Assembly (NCBI GenBank): GCA_032718565.1 | Contig: JAVGVS010000306.1 | Span: forward strand, 469,388-533,387 | Reading direction: 5' to 3' | DNA length: 64,000 bases | Origin: Distichodus sexfasciatus | Taxonomy: Eukaryota; Chordata; Actinopteri; Characiformes; Distichodontidae | In this document: positions 1 through 10,830 of the stretch, in pieces | How positions within the stretch are numbered: the first letter of the stretch is position 1 | Layout: the number at the start of each line of letters is the position of its first letter | The notes under the pieces: model-generated | What the model saw: the letters and a program-made list of their open reading frames with translations, nothing else | Told to the model about the DNA's origin: nothing | Databases searched by the model: none | Position numbers and translations under genes: made by a program

Positions 1-405
1 AAACTAGTGAAAAATTATTTTCTTAAATTTTAGTAAAGCTACTAAAACTGTTTTATTTTTTGCAAATAACAATGTAGAGCGGTGAGAAGCTAATTTTTTT
101 TTACAAAGATGGGCATTTTCAACTACCAGGATTTTCTGTTTGCTGTTGAATTGACAGAAGTGGCATCTGATAGGCTACTTTGTCTGTACAGAGCACACTC
201 ATTGAAGCACATTGCCCTCTCGGCAGCTGTGAGATGGAGTCGGAGGACGGAGTCTACGTTGACCTATAGGAAAGCTAGATAGGAAATAACTTCAGGCTAG
301 TTAGATACTTTTTCTCTGCTTTTAGTGAAGCCAACTACTATATTAAAACAGCAGCTTGGATACGTCTACTCATACGTAGCTCGAAGCTTACGGAGTTACA
401 GTTTA
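1..405. mobile_element. hAT-like nonautonomous element remnant (family A, left part cut by window edge)
   Basis: Shares blocks with 24973-25976 and 42616-43610: 'ttacaaagatgggca', 'gttgaattgacagaag', 'ggcatctgataggcta', and a distal part reading 'ccaactactatatta' and 'gtagctcgaagctta'. The family has gtagcta-rich ends typical of fish hAT miniature elements. No transposase is present and the start lies outside the window. Family assignment is by resemblance; membership of one family across the three copies is seen directly. Confidence 0.55.
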
Positions 406-1121
406 ATAGTAATCAGAAGGAAAAAAGTATAGTGATGTTGCATGATGTAACAAGTAACCTGCCTGACACGGATTTTCCGAGGGGTTGAAACTTGTAAAAC
501 AACAATAATAGTATGGAATGGGTGTGATTTCTTCCACAGAAGTGCTGTAAATCCATTTTATGTCTGAAGACAGAGATGTGCTATCAGAGAGCAGGAATAT
601 TTAACTAATGAGTGTTTCCTGGGTCACTGAGCCAGCCCTCACTGAGTCATATTTTACTCCAGACGATTCCAACATCATTGTGTTTTGCTGTCCTGACGGA
701 TAGTATTTACATGTACAACTGCATAAATCACTCCACAAAACATAAAGAAATGAGAGTGGCTCAAGACTTTGGTCCAACACTGTGTCTTATGTCAACTCAG
801 AATGGTGAATTCTTTTTTTTTTCACATTAACCATACAAATAAATTAAGAACAAGATTATTTAGTACATTTAACTATTTTTTTAAACAGTGACTTTTTTAA
901 GAATGGAAAATAAGGGACAATGGAAAATGTAAATGTACAAGTTTCCCCAACTTTGGTTCTGTTAATTAATCGGTTGAACCCAGAAATAAACCGGTGAGAG
1001 AGACAGGTGGTAATATATACAGTACATCGCTTTTCTTCTGGTTTTAGTAGGCATTCCTGTAGAGGAGACTGATTTTTTGGTACAAAAAGCAGAAACATAG
1101 GTAAGGTTTTGAATTGAGATT
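406..1121. other. Unique AT-rich DNA, nothing recognised
   Basis: No repeat, motif cluster or credible reading frame was recognised. Short frames here (72 and 80 codons) show no domain and end in T- and A-runs. Confidence 0.4.
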
Positions 1122-1203
1122 TAATAATAATAATAATAATAATAATAACAACAATAATAATAAGCCATATTATTATTATTATTATTAATATTAATATTAA
1201 TAT

Positions 1204-1234
<31 letters not shown>

Positions 1235-1248
1235 GTATTATTATTATA
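1122..1248. repeat. (TAA)n followed by (TTA)n, imperfect palindrome
   Basis: A TAA trinucleotide run on the + strand is followed after 'agccatatta' by a TTA/ATT run, so the two halves are reverse complements of each other and can fold into a hairpin of about 45 bp per arm. Ordinary microsatellite in composition, unusual in its inverted arrangement. Confidence 0.9.
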
Positions 1249-1740
1249 AGTGAATCACTTCAGTGTAATAAGCTTTTAAAAACGTATCTCTTCACCATGG
1301 CTTTTAATATTTAATATTTCATATTGTGTGCTTACACTTCCCATGTTTCCCCCTTTTTAAAATAATTTACTTTAAAACTCCTATTTCCTTGCTGTTTATT
1401 CACTTAACTGTGTTTAAATTTCATTTTTTTGTATTTTCTTTTACATCTCTTATTTCTTTCTTTTGTCTTTTTATGTCTAAATATACAGTATTAATATTAT
1501 TTTCATTATTGTTATTAATATTATATAGTTGTGTAACTATACTTTGTGTTTTACTTTCTTTCATATAGAGAGAGTTATAAATCATGTATTCTTATATATA
1601 TATAGTAGTTGTGTAACTAATAAATGATATTTATATGTGTATAAACACAAGTTAGATGTTTTAATACATACAATATACCAGGAAATATAAGCATAGATTA
1701 TTTATGCATATTTTTTTCTGCTGCTGTGCAGTGAGTGTCA
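1249..1740. other. AT-rich DNA with short (TA)n
   Basis: T-rich on the + strand with a small tatatata run near 1595 and the phrase 'agttgtgtaacta' occurring twice (near 1525 and 1607). No gene or known element recognised. Confidence 0.4.
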
Positions 1741-2040
1741 GCGTGTGACGTAGCGGTCGACTTGTCATTTGTTGGAATTGTAGCAAAACAGTGGTGCTGT
1801 CAGTGGGTTCAGATTGGGATTTTAATTCGGACTCCTGGCTCTTTGTCCTCCGTCCTGCCGCTCGTCACATTAGGGTGACATTTGGCAGCCTTAAACTCAC
1901 CCTAGTTGAGTACTTGCCCCCCTCTTCATCCTCATCCCCTTACTCCCACCCCCGATGTGTCTTCCCCCTCAAAGGACTGATAAAAGGTCTCGCCCCAGTA
2001 ATAACATATGAATATTTCAATTAGAATAAAATATTAATTG
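1741..2040. other. Candidate conserved non-coding element
   Basis: Balanced-composition unique island after AT-rich DNA, with GC-rich phrases (near 1760-1870 and 1915-1960) beside AT-rich ones (ataacatatgaatatttcaatt near its end). No terminal repeats. The open frame inside lacks any recognised domain. Conservation is inferred from texture only. Confidence 0.3.
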
Positions 2041-2204
2041 GCAAGTGCTTGTTTAGTGTTGCATCTGTTTTCCTTTTCTTTTCCCCACTTCTACCGCTTC
2101 CTCCTCGCGTCGCTTCCTTTGTCTCCGTTCACACCTTTTTTCCCCCCAGATTTCCATACGGATATTTTAGGGACTGGATTTTTTTAAGTGCATTTTTAAT
2201 TTTA

Positions 2205-2500
2205 AAGGAGGGACACAACAGACGAGAAAGAGGAGCGTTTCTTGACGTGTTAAGGTGGAGCCATGGCCGCCGGAGGTGTTTAACAGCTGTGGAAGGTTGC
2301 GTCTCAGTGAAACATTTGACCCCCAATAATCAGGAGTCGCAGCTTGCTTCCACTTATACTGATGCCCTCACTGGGGGAGGGGGGGTTGTGGTTTTGCTGG
2401 AGAAGAGGGGGGCAGTGCCAGGCTTCGAGCGCCGGTGCTAATTTATTCTCCTGTAGGGGAGCCCGGTGCCAGGTGTGAGAAACACAGCACAAAACGGGGA
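2205..2500. other. Candidate conserved non-coding element
   Basis: Unique GC-moderate stretch including 'ccatggccgccggagg' and 'caataatcaggagtcg'. A 130-codon frame crosses it but breaks into simple sequence (ggggga runs) and matches no family I recognise, so I do not call a gene. Confidence 0.3.
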
Positions 2501-2656
2501 GCGATGTGCAAAATAAAAAATCATCCTGCCACACGTCCTGAAGAACGAATTTAAAAAGAGAGAGAGGGAGGGATAGTACGTGTATAGATCGTGTAGCTTT
2601 TCTGGTGCAGTGTAGAAGGTGTCCTCTTGTGATGCAGACGCTGTCAGTTTAGATTT

Positions 2657-3364
2657 AGGGTGCTTTCACACCTTAGTACGCTTGCTCTGGTCCGAATCAG
2701 TTGATAATTGTGTAAACTTGTAGGATTTTCTCCTTGGTTTGGTTTGTTTTCACACGGGAAAAAATCCAAGCGTACCAAAATGTGTCACTTTAAATACACG
2801 CGCGAAGCGTCCTCTCCAGCTTATTGGTCAGATGTGTTTGCTGGCGTGAACAAAATGTAAATACAGGAAGACGATTCTGTGTTGACTGTTTCAAAGATGG
2901 AGAACCTCGTGGACTGGTTATGCGCCCTGGTGATTACTTTCTCTACATCTTGTCGTTCACCACTTCAGACAAATTGGCCCATTTGAAAATCAGCGCAATT
3001 CTGGCTGTAAAACAGCGTATTGATGCACTGCATTCGCATATCGCAAAAATACAGGAGGTGGCGCGCATTAATAAGGAGGAACAGTGATATGCTCATCATG
3101 CCAAATTTTTACAGAAGATCCAACGGGTATGTACGGTATATCACTTTTGGTCCTGTTTTTAGTTGATGTCTTTCTCGCCAGGAGGACACGCACCAGAGTT
3201 CGCTAACTGATTCGGATCGAGACCACCTCTTTTGGGGTCTCGGTGCGGTATTTTGGTCCACACCGAGTGCGATTACCGTGTTGACACCAGACCAAACGAA
3301 CCGCACCAAGAGAAGCCAGGCTTCGAGTTCGATTGAAGCAGACTAAAGCCTGTAGGTGTGAAAG
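2657..3364. mobile_element. Nonautonomous DNA transposon with 'gtgctttcacacct' terminal inverted repeats
   Basis: Left end reads 'gggtgctttcacacctta' and the right end 'gtaggtgtgaaag', whose complement is ctttcacacctac; the inverted repeats pair over 'ctttcacacct'. Flanks share 'gattt' on both sides, a possible short target duplication. About 700 bp. An internal frame (2824-3087, no ATG at its start) encodes 87 residues ending in a lysine/glutamine-rich helix-like tail; no domain is recognised. Superfamily uncertain, PIF/Harbinger-like at best. Confidence 0.6.
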
Positions 3365-3706
3365 GATTTCAAGTTTTGTGGCTGTGACATGAAAACTGTT
3401 CGACTAATAATACTTTGATTAAAATGCATTAAAGTGAATGGGAAAGAACTTGGGATGATAAAAGTAAGAAAAAAGATGGAAACAAATTTGAGATGTGTGT
3501 TCAGTGAGGTGGTTGCATAAGAACCGTGTTGACTGTCGTGTGAAAACAGACAAAGACAAGATTCGAGTCTCAAATCCCATGTATTCTTAATGGGAGAAAA
3601 ATGAACAGGTTCGTACTGGGAAAATAAATGACAGAAAGAAAGGATGAAAAAGACGAGTGCGTTTCATGACGGTTGCAGATATGAGAAGAGGCTCGTCGAC
3701 ACTCGA
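3365..3706. other. Unique DNA, nothing recognised
   Basis: No repeat or coding signal recognised. Confidence 0.35.
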
Positions 3707-3800
3707 CATTTAAGATTCAAGATTCAAGATTCTTTATTTGTCACATGCAAATTATACAGGTACAACATGCAGTGAAATGTATCCTGATCCGCCCTTTTAA
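3707..3800 (-). mobile_element. LINE-like 3' tail, (ttgaatc)n type
   Basis: Reads 'aagattcaagattcaag' then ctttatttgtcacatgc and 'tacaacatgcagtgaaat'. On the minus strand this is the common fish tail: atttcactgcatgttgta, a tgtgacaaataaag block and a terminal (ttgaatc)n. Fragments of the same tail occur at 12605, 12880, 22100, 44366, 52430, 55525 and 61785. Clade (L2-like) is an inference. Confidence 0.65.
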
Positions 3801-4199
3801 CTGTGCAATTAGGCAAAATTTTAGAAAATAACAAAATAGAGATACAAATACAAACTTACAAACTTAAATACAAACAAGGAGGTTAGGGAAATAGGACAAA
3901 AACTAAAACTATGTCTTATATACAATAGGTACATAAAGTTCCATAAAGTTCCATATGTGCAGACGGCATGGAGTGCAATTGTAGTGTCTTTATGAAGAAC
4001 TTGGTCTCGAGTAAAGCATCGAAATTTAGGTTTGGGGATTCGAAAACCGGAAACCAGACTCAGAACTGGTTCCAATATATCAATTCCATCAGAATTTTGC
4101 CCCGCCAACGTTGTTCTCTCATTTCCCAGCGCAACGTTTTCCGGTTTTCCCCAAGTTTTGCCTCGCGGTACATTACGACACATTTTCTGCGACTTGACC
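3801..4199. other. Unclassified DNA
   Basis: Contains A-rich tandem 'tacaaac' phrases near 3845-3880, then moderately GC sequence around 4000-4190 with 'ccggaaacc' and 'ccggttttcc' in opposite orientations. Possibly transposon-derived, unassigned. Confidence 0.3.
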
Positions 4200-4560
4200 T
4201 TCAACTACGAGGAATCACAATGCGAAAATTGTTGTGTTTATTAGCATGCACGACTCTCACAGTGAAGTCCAACATTCACTAAAACCTTCCAGTTCAGTTA
4301 AATCTTCTGATTTATTACAGACAAAACTGATATTTTAGCTGATAAATAACAAAAATAACCAGCGTTCTACTCACAGTACAGACATTTACTTGATATTTAT
4401 TCCCGTCGCGCGTCCATGGCGCTAACATTGCATGGCTCTCATAATGGGCAGCCCTCATGATGACAAAAATGTACTTCTTTCCCAGAAATGAGACAAAATT
4501 GTGATAAGCCAAAATGAGTCCAAATGCTCAAAAATTGCCAAAACTTCAGTAGTTCTTCAT
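4200..4560. mobile_element. Dispersed repeat family X fragment
   Basis: Carries blocks shared with 31255-31640, 44690-44990, 56590-56950 and 58690-59010: 'ttttagctgataaataac', 'gttctactcacag', and 'cccagaaatgag'. In the other copies the same blocks sit inside hAT-type elements, so this is likely internal hAT sequence without visible ends. Confidence 0.6.
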
Positions 4561-5029
4561 TTTTCATTAATCAGAAAATATATTTTTCCATTCTATAATG
4601 TTAGAGAGTAAAAAATAGACATAGAAAAATGTATTATTTGTTATTAAATAATATTCTATATCCAGATGGATTCCAAACGGATAAAGAAGAACTTTATTTT
4701 TCTTCATAGGTGACCCGATCTGCCAGACCAGATTAATTTTGAAGACCTTTTCTTTCACCAGGACCAAAAAAGAAAAAATCTATATTTTTGATTTTTCAAC
4801 ATAATCTACGTATCTAAATAAATAGAATACCAAACTTCCGACTCATTACGGCACATCGGGTCACATAGCATACAACCATAAGCCATAGAGTGTCTCTAAA
4901 TAATAAAAACTCTGAATATGAATGTGTTCTTGTTCACAATCTTGTGCAGATATCATTTTGAGAAAAATAAAATGGTTGCTTTTGGTGCAGAAGACTGTGT
5001 AGAACTACTTTTTTCGCAGTCAAACAACT
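4561..5029. other. AT-rich DNA, nothing recognised
   Basis: Low-complexity AT-rich sequence with no repeat family recognised. Confidence 0.35.
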
Positions 5030-5096
5030 ACTTAGAAATTGATGAGAATTGAAATGTATCAAATCTTATCAAATCCCACCCCTAATAACACCCCAC
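5030..5096. mobile_element. hAT-type miniature element end
   Basis: Ends in 'cccacccctaataac', whose complement begins taggggtggg followed by repeated gatttgata-like phrases, the usual look of a fish hAT miniature element terminus. The partner end was not found. Confidence 0.4.
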
Positions 5097-5399
5097 ACCG
5101 CAATAGACCACATGTTTTCAAGAGGGAGGTTTCAAGCATAAAAATTGTAGGACAAGTAGCGCCCAAAAAAAAGGGGGGAGGAATAAAAATCTGATAACAA
5201 TATGTGATCACAACATAATTTGCTGAGTTCAGGTTTACTCAACGTTTCTTTAATTTGTTGAAACTTGAAATAAGCCGCCAAATCGTTCACCCGAGTCCCT
5301 CCGCCATTCAAACTGAATGAATGAGTGAGTGAGTGTGTGAGAAGAGAGAATACGGAATGGGCGCCCGACGCACGGAAGACGCAGACACACACAAGACAC

Positions 5400-5640
5400 A
5401 GAAAGAATAAAGAGGGGGGAAAAACAGCAAAACAGACAGCTGCTGGAGGAGGTGAGAGGGCCGGAGGCAGTGCGTTTGAGGAGAGATGATACAGAAAAAG
5501 TTGTTGCTTTGCGGTTTCCCCTCCAGCTACAGCCTTTCTGCTAAAGCGTCACGAATGGGAATAAAAACGGCTTCAACTCTGACATTCCTTTAGCAAAAGA
5601 ACAAAGAAACACTGAAGGGAAGGCGTGCACAAATATTACC
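5400..5640. other. Candidate conserved non-coding element
   Basis: Unique island with 'ctgctaaagcgtcacg', 'gggaataaaaacggc' and 'attcctttagcaaaag'. No frame. An irregular gagtgagtgagtgtgtgag microsatellite precedes it at about 5315-5345. Confidence 0.3.
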
Positions 5641-6235
5641 GTTTATAGCAAGGGTATGGGTAGGTATGTTATGTACGTCTGGATTTAAGCATAAAGTAGA
5701 TGTAAATTATTCATTAAATACATCAAAATGTGTGGTAGATGATTAGGCTGAAGATTTACAAATCAAAGTTGTTAAATCAGAAGAGGAATCTGTAGATCAA
5801 TAGATGAAATTCTGGATTTTTTCGTCACACTGTTAAATCACATAAGCAGATTTGTGAGTTTCATCTTATGTAATAATTATTTTAAAAAATTGCTTAGAAA
5901 AGAGTTGGATACAATCTGCATCCAGTAAAGGACATCTGTGGCAAACATGGCTAATTCATTCACTGCTGCATTCAGAACTTGGCTTTAAAGTGATTAATAA
6001 TTACTCACCAGACTTTAACCTGGTAAGCCCTGAGACTGTTTTACAGATTTTTGCTGTAAAAAAGATACCCCAAGTATTTCTCAGCAACCAGAATGTCTAT
6101 TTTTATGCTTTTGGTATCATTGATATCATGCTTCAGGTAACACTGGTGAGATTACTGTGAAATTAGCGTATATGTTACTGGGTCAGAAAAAATATATATC
6201 TCCGTAATCTGCGGCGTCTCGGCTTTCATATGATA
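5641..6235. other. AT-rich unique DNA, nothing recognised
   Basis: No repeat family, terminal repeat or credible reading frame recognised up to the Tc1 relic. Confidence 0.35.
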
Positions 6236-6785
6236 TACGCTAGCAGTCAAAAGTTTGGACACACCTTCCCATTCAATGTTTTATTCTTCAATATCACGAC
6301 TATTGACATTGTAAAATTCTCTGAAGGCTCTATGAATAGACACATAGAATTCTGTAATAAACAAAAGTGTGAAATAACTTAGGAGCATTTTATATCTTAG
6401 ATTCTTAGAAATATCACCGCTTTGCTTTGATCACTGCTTTGCACACTCTTGGCATTCTCTGGATCAAAGCTTCGCAGGGTAGTCACCTGAAGCGTTTCAG
6501 CAGCAGTCTTGAAGGAGTTCCCACAGATGCTGAGCACTTGTTGGCCCTTTTGCCTTCACTCTGCGGTCCATCTCATCCCAAACCATCTCGACTGGGTTTG
6601 GTCAGGTGACCGTGGAGGCCGGGATCATCTGGTGCAGCACTCCATCACTCTCCTTCTGGGTCAAATAGCGCCACAGTTCATTCATAGTTTTGATGCAACT
6701 GGTGAGAATCTACAATATAAATAGTAAAAATAAAAGAAAAAACGTTGAATGGGAAGGTGTGTCCAAACTTTTGACTGGTAGTGTA
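6236..6785 (-). mobile_element. Tc1/mariner deletion derivative (minus orientation)
   Basis: Bounded by 'cagtcaaaagtttggac' at the left and its complement 'ccaaacttttgactg' at the right, with TA at both edges. The interior (about 6420-6640) matches, in reverse, the transposase C-terminal segment seen at 60806-61075. At 550 bp it lacks most of an intact element (about 1.2-1.6 kb in the family). The + strand frame at 6427-6609 is the antisense shadow of the transposase relic. Confidence 0.9.
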
Positions 6786-7329
6786 CGGTATGCATGGTTA
6801 GCCGTAGTAGTCTAGATTCTACAGCCGTTTTTCTTCCACATCGACCTACGCAGTGTTTTTGTTCTTTGTTTATTTATGTGTTTGGTGTTGGAATTGTGTT
6901 ATATTTAGGTGGAATTGTTGTTTTGACATTTTTAGGCAGAGATTGATCAGTGATGTTCATATTGCATGCACATGTTGTTTCACGTTACGACTATTTAAGT
7001 TCTGTCCCCGGGACCGGGGGCAGTCGGGCTCTAACCATTAAAGATGTAGCTACAATTTCTTGCAAAAACCCAAAAATTGATTATAAATTGTCTGGAGCAA
7101 AGCAGCAACTGCATGAAGAGGAGCATTTTGAACATGCTTTGTAAAAAAAACCTGAATATTTACTTATTGAATTTGATCAGAAATTCTGATGCTGTCAATG
7201 TGCCTTAGAAACAGACACTAAGCACTACTTGTTTACATTCCGTCTCTTCACTTAACGTCACTTTCTTACTGTATTTATTGCGTTCATTCTGTATTTATTG
7301 TCTTGCTTGTTGCACCTTTTGTCCTGTTG
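6786..7329. other. Unique DNA, nothing recognised
   Basis: Contains a short GC-rich phrase (7005-7035, 'cccgggaccggggg') in otherwise AT-rich DNA. No gene recognised. Confidence 0.3.
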
Positions 7330-7442
7330 AATGTAATCTTCAGTGTTACTATATGTTGCACCGGGGCCATGGGGAAACGCTGTCTCATCACACTTTGTAC
7401 ATGTATAAAGCGACTGATGACAATAAAGTACCTTGAACCTTG
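7330..7442 (+). mobile_element. LINE-like 3' end, 'gacaataaagt…ttgaac' type
   Basis: Reads 'gttgcaccggggccatg', 'gtacatgtataaag', 'gatgacaataaagtacc' then 'ttgaaccttgaa', the standard 3' terminus of a fish LINE. No reverse transcriptase sequence lies upstream, so the copy is strongly 5'-truncated. Confidence 0.6.
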
Positions 7443-7765
7443 AATTGACATTTTATTGTCCGCTGTTAAATGTAGTATGTTTTATGTATGGTTGCTGTTG
7501 TAAGTTTCTGATAATTATCATTTCACAAGGTGATGTAACTACACTTTGTGTAGACATTAAAAGACATTTCATGAAGCTTTTCACACAGATTTTGATCAAC
7601 ATATTTTTAAAAAATGCTTCAAACGGAGGTCATCTGCATGTTATAGCTTCCTACTCAAGTGTCCTGACGTGTGAAGAGATTAATATTAATAAGACAGAAA
7701 ATAAGTGACTAAAGTATGAATAGAGGCAAAGATCATTATTAAGTAAACCTTATTTGTTCATCATT
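7443..7765. other. AT-rich DNA, nothing recognised
   Basis: A 91-codon frame spans it without a recognised domain; AT-rich codons suggest chance. Confidence 0.3.
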
Positions 7766-8050
7766 TTCTGATATGATAAATTATATGATATATGATATAT
7801 ATGACACAATATAAGGTGATATGATATTCAGTATGATATATAAAATGATATGATGTGACACAATATGATGTGATGATATATGTAATGACACAACACGCTA
7901 TATGATATATATCATATCATAACTTAACATATAATATAACATATAATATGATATGACATGAGATGATGTGATGTATAATATGACATGACATATGATATGA
8001 TAAGAAATGACACGACATGACGGCATGATATGACAATATATGACATCTTA
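7766..8050. repeat. Degenerate (ATATG)n-type tandem repeat
   Basis: Runs of 'atgatatatgatatat', 'gatatgatgtgacac' and 'gatatgacatgagatg' show a drifting 5-bp register (atatg/acatg), with no conserved longer unit. The minus-strand frame rich in SCHI/YHM repeats is a by-product of the 5-bp period. Confidence 0.8.
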
Positions 8051-8469
8051 TGGGTGATTTAGGAAACGTGAATGTAAATATGAGCTGAAGAGCAATCAGA
8101 TGAAGTAGCTTACACACTCAAACACAAATCAGGGTGAGCTCATGCCATCAGCGAGTGCGCATACACACAAATAGACACACACATTGCGTATGGGGTTGTG
8201 TACTCACAGACCTATTCAGTTTTGTGGGGTGGGTGGTCATAATGTTATGGCTGATGCGTCATTAGCCATAGGGTTAAAGGTCTTGCTCAGATCCTTTACG
8301 GTGGTAGTAGTTCCAACTGATGGGATGTAGCCAGACTCCACCTAACATCATCTTAAAACTCGGTCTAACAGCAGCTATCTCTCTAGTTGATATTGAGATG
8401 AAGTAGAAATCTCAACTTTCAAACAGCCTGACAAACAAGGAAACAAAACTTTTTCCACATTCTCTTTCC
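8051..8469. other. Unique DNA with short CA stretches
   Basis: CA-rich near 8110-8190; the rest unique. The phrase 'ggtcataatgttatggctg' near 8235 resembles the end of a known class of fish DNA transposon but no partner end was seen. Confidence 0.3.
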
Positions 8470-8870
8470 ACACAGCTCTTCATTATGCCACGTCCAGCTT
8501 CCCTCTCTTCCTCCTCTCTCTCTCTCTCTCTCGCTCTCTCAGGGAAGATGTATGCCGGTATCCAGGTGGAGATGGAGGAGGGGAAGCGAGGGATCGATAG
8601 TGGCGCTGTTTGAAGTTTTCTGAAAGACTTCCTGAGGAATACGCTCTTGTCAGGGTGATAGATAAGTGGAGACTCGGAGGCCTGGCTGGTAGCGTGGCCT
8701 CACCTTTTTAAGTGGGGCCCTAATAATAAAAGGCCATGAATAAAACATCGGAGAGGCTGCATTAGTGCCGCCACCCCGTTATAAATGATCGCCTCGCTCG
8801 GCCGCCGTCCCGGTAAAAGCCCACAGCATCACTCTAAAGAGGAGGGAAAAGAGAGAGAGGATGGAGATAG
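8470..8870. other. Strong candidate conserved non-coding element (possible splice acceptor at 8542)
   Basis: A polypyrimidine run ends at 'ctctctcag' (8542). The following DNA is unique and has typical CNE texture: 'ggggccctaataataaaa', 'ggccatgaataaaaca', 'ccgttataaatgatcgc'. A 22-codon frame from 8545 to a TGA at 8611-8613 would follow the acceptor-like site. I favour a regulatory element; a short terminal exon is not excluded. Confidence 0.45.
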
Positions 8871-9150
8871 ATTGATGTCATATATATTTATTTGCTTTTA
8901 TGCTTCTGAGCAGGGCTGGGAAAAGAAAAAAGGAGGTAAAAAGAAATCACACACTCACACACACTTCTGCTTTCCTGCCTTCACCTTATTAGCATAGAAA
9001 CTTTTTTAGCTTTCTTTTTTTTTTTTTTTGAGCAAACGCGTGCTTGATGAGGGAACGTAATAAAGTCACATCGTTTGGCCTCAGCTCACAGCTGCAAAGT
9101 TTGTGGCAAAGTTAGAAACGTCTCTCGCTTTTCTCATTAATTCTCATATT
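8871..9150. other. Unique DNA with CA and poly-T runs
   Basis: Short 'cacacactcacacaca' near 8948 and a T run near 9010-9030; no gene recognised. Confidence 0.4.
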
Positions 9151-9190
9151 AACTCACCACTTTGTTACTGTTGAGAGAAGGAGAGAGGCG

Positions 9191-9221
9191 GCGCTGCTGC
9201 TGCTGCTGCTGCTGATGCTGC
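9191..9221. repeat. (GCT)n trinucleotide repeat
   Basis: About nine GCT/GAT units on +, equivalent to CAG on the minus strand, where it gives the polyglutamine-like or poly-serine stretch in spurious frames. Confidence 0.9.
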
Positions 9222-9309
9222 GATACTCGCATATGGACCGAGAGATTGGCACTACCAACATCACGCCCCTGATATTGTGGAGCTGGGGGCGTAACGGGTA
9301 GAGAGTCGG

Positions 9310-10360
9310 CACAACGCAAAACAAGTGTGACACAACACAACGGAAATGTGACACAACACAATGGAAACGTGACAATATAACACAAGTGTGACAAAACAGC
9401 AGAAATGTGACAAAACAACAGAAATGTGACAACACAACGGAAATGTGACAACACAACGGAAATGTGACAACACAACAGAAATGTGACAATAACTGGCGAA
9501 ATGTGACAATATCAGGCGGGGCCTTGACAACACAATGGAAATATGACAACACAAGCGCCAAATTACACAATAACACAACGCAAATGACAACGCACAACGC
9601 AAAATTAATGACAACACAACGGAAAAATTGACACAACACAATGGAAACGTGACAATATAACACAAGTGTGACAAAACAACAGAAATGTGACAAAACAACA
9701 GAAATGTGACAATATCAGGCAGGTGTGACAACACAATGGAAATGTGACAACACAACGCAAGAATGACAGCCTGGCGCCAGGAGAATGACAACACAAGCAT
9801 AGGTGTGACAACCTGGCATAAGGTGACAACACAAGCAAATTAATGACAACACAACGGAAAAATTGACAGAACACAACGGAAATGTGACACAGCAATGGAA
9901 ATGTCACAACTTAACGCAAGTATGACAACTCAACGCAAGTGTGACAACACAACGCAAGAATGACAACACAACGAAAGAATGACAACACAACGGAAAAACT
10001 GACAGAACACAATGGAAATGTGACACAGCAATGGAAATGTGACAACTCAACGCATGTATGACAACACAATGCAAGTATGACAACACAAGCATAGAGAATG
10101 ACAACACAACGCCAAGAAGAATGACAACCTACATACGGAAAAATTGACATAGAACACAACGGAAATGTGACACAGCAATGGAAATGTTATAACTCAACGC
10201 ATGTATGACAACACAATGCAAGTGTGACAACACAACGCAAGTATGACAAAACAACGCAAGTATGACAACACAACGCAAGTGTGACAACACAACGGAAAAA
10301 TTGACAGAACACAACGGAAATGTGACAACATAAGGTAAGTGTGATAACACAACAAAATGC
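9310..10360. repeat. 19-bp minisatellite, about 1.05 kb
   Basis: Unit approximates 'gacaacacaacggaaatgt' (19 bp), with variants ending 'gcaagtatgac' or 'aaaattgac'. Roughly 50 copies with indels. Because the minus-strand unit has no stop in most registers, several overlapping frames (up to 179 codons, rich in CHI/SVVLSHF) appear; their repetitiveness and multiple registers identify them as artefacts. Confidence 0.95.
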
Positions 10361-10399
10361 TTTTGGAGCGTGTTTGTAAAATGTGGGGCTTGTGATGTC

Positions 10400-10770
10400 A
10401 TTTTGACGAAAGTGTTTATAAATATTTATAAATCTCCTCCTCCGACCTGAGCTTGTGTGTCAGGGTTTGGTTTGAGTTTTGCTCGTGTTCAGTGCCGCTC
10501 CCACGAGTCCGGCGCTAAGCGTGGTCAAGTGGACCATCAGTCAGGGTCACGCAGCCGGGGCAGGGGTCAACCTCCTGACCTCTGCAATTCATGGACAGTG
10601 TGTCAGAAAGCATTGCTCTTCCTTGAACAGGGCTCTGGGGCTCTCACCATCCACGGCGTCAAAGGTCAAATATGGCCAAAACCAACCAATCAGTGGGTCT
10701 GCTCTAAAATGGGTTCTACTGACACTGGAGATGCTGTGTGATTGGAGACTGGAGGTTATGACAGTTCCAC
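10400..10770. other. Candidate conserved non-coding element
   Basis: Unique GC-balanced island with 'gtttataaatatttataaat', 'gtcaaaggtcaaata' (a direct-repeat nuclear-receptor-like half-site pair near 10660), and 'ggccatcagtcaggg'-like texture. Overlapping frames of 94 and 119 codons show no recognised domain. Confidence 0.35.
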
Positions 10771-10774
10771 AGCA

Positions 10775-10830
10775 GTATAATAATAATAATAATAATATAT
10801 GTATAATAATATGTATATGTATATATGTGT
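10775..10830. repeat. (TAA)n / (TATG)n microsatellite
   Basis: Short TAA run followed by tatgtataataatatgtatatg. Confidence 0.85.

Noticed and set aside
6427..6724. + strand frames with SLCGPSHPKPSRLGLVR-like sequence
   Set aside because: Antisense shadow of the Tc1 transposase relic; the minus strand holds the real, broken frame.
9154..10401. Series of Cys-rich minus-strand frames resembling a repeat protein
   Set aside because: They follow a 19-bp DNA repeat in several registers; the protein repeat is a by-product of the DNA repeat.
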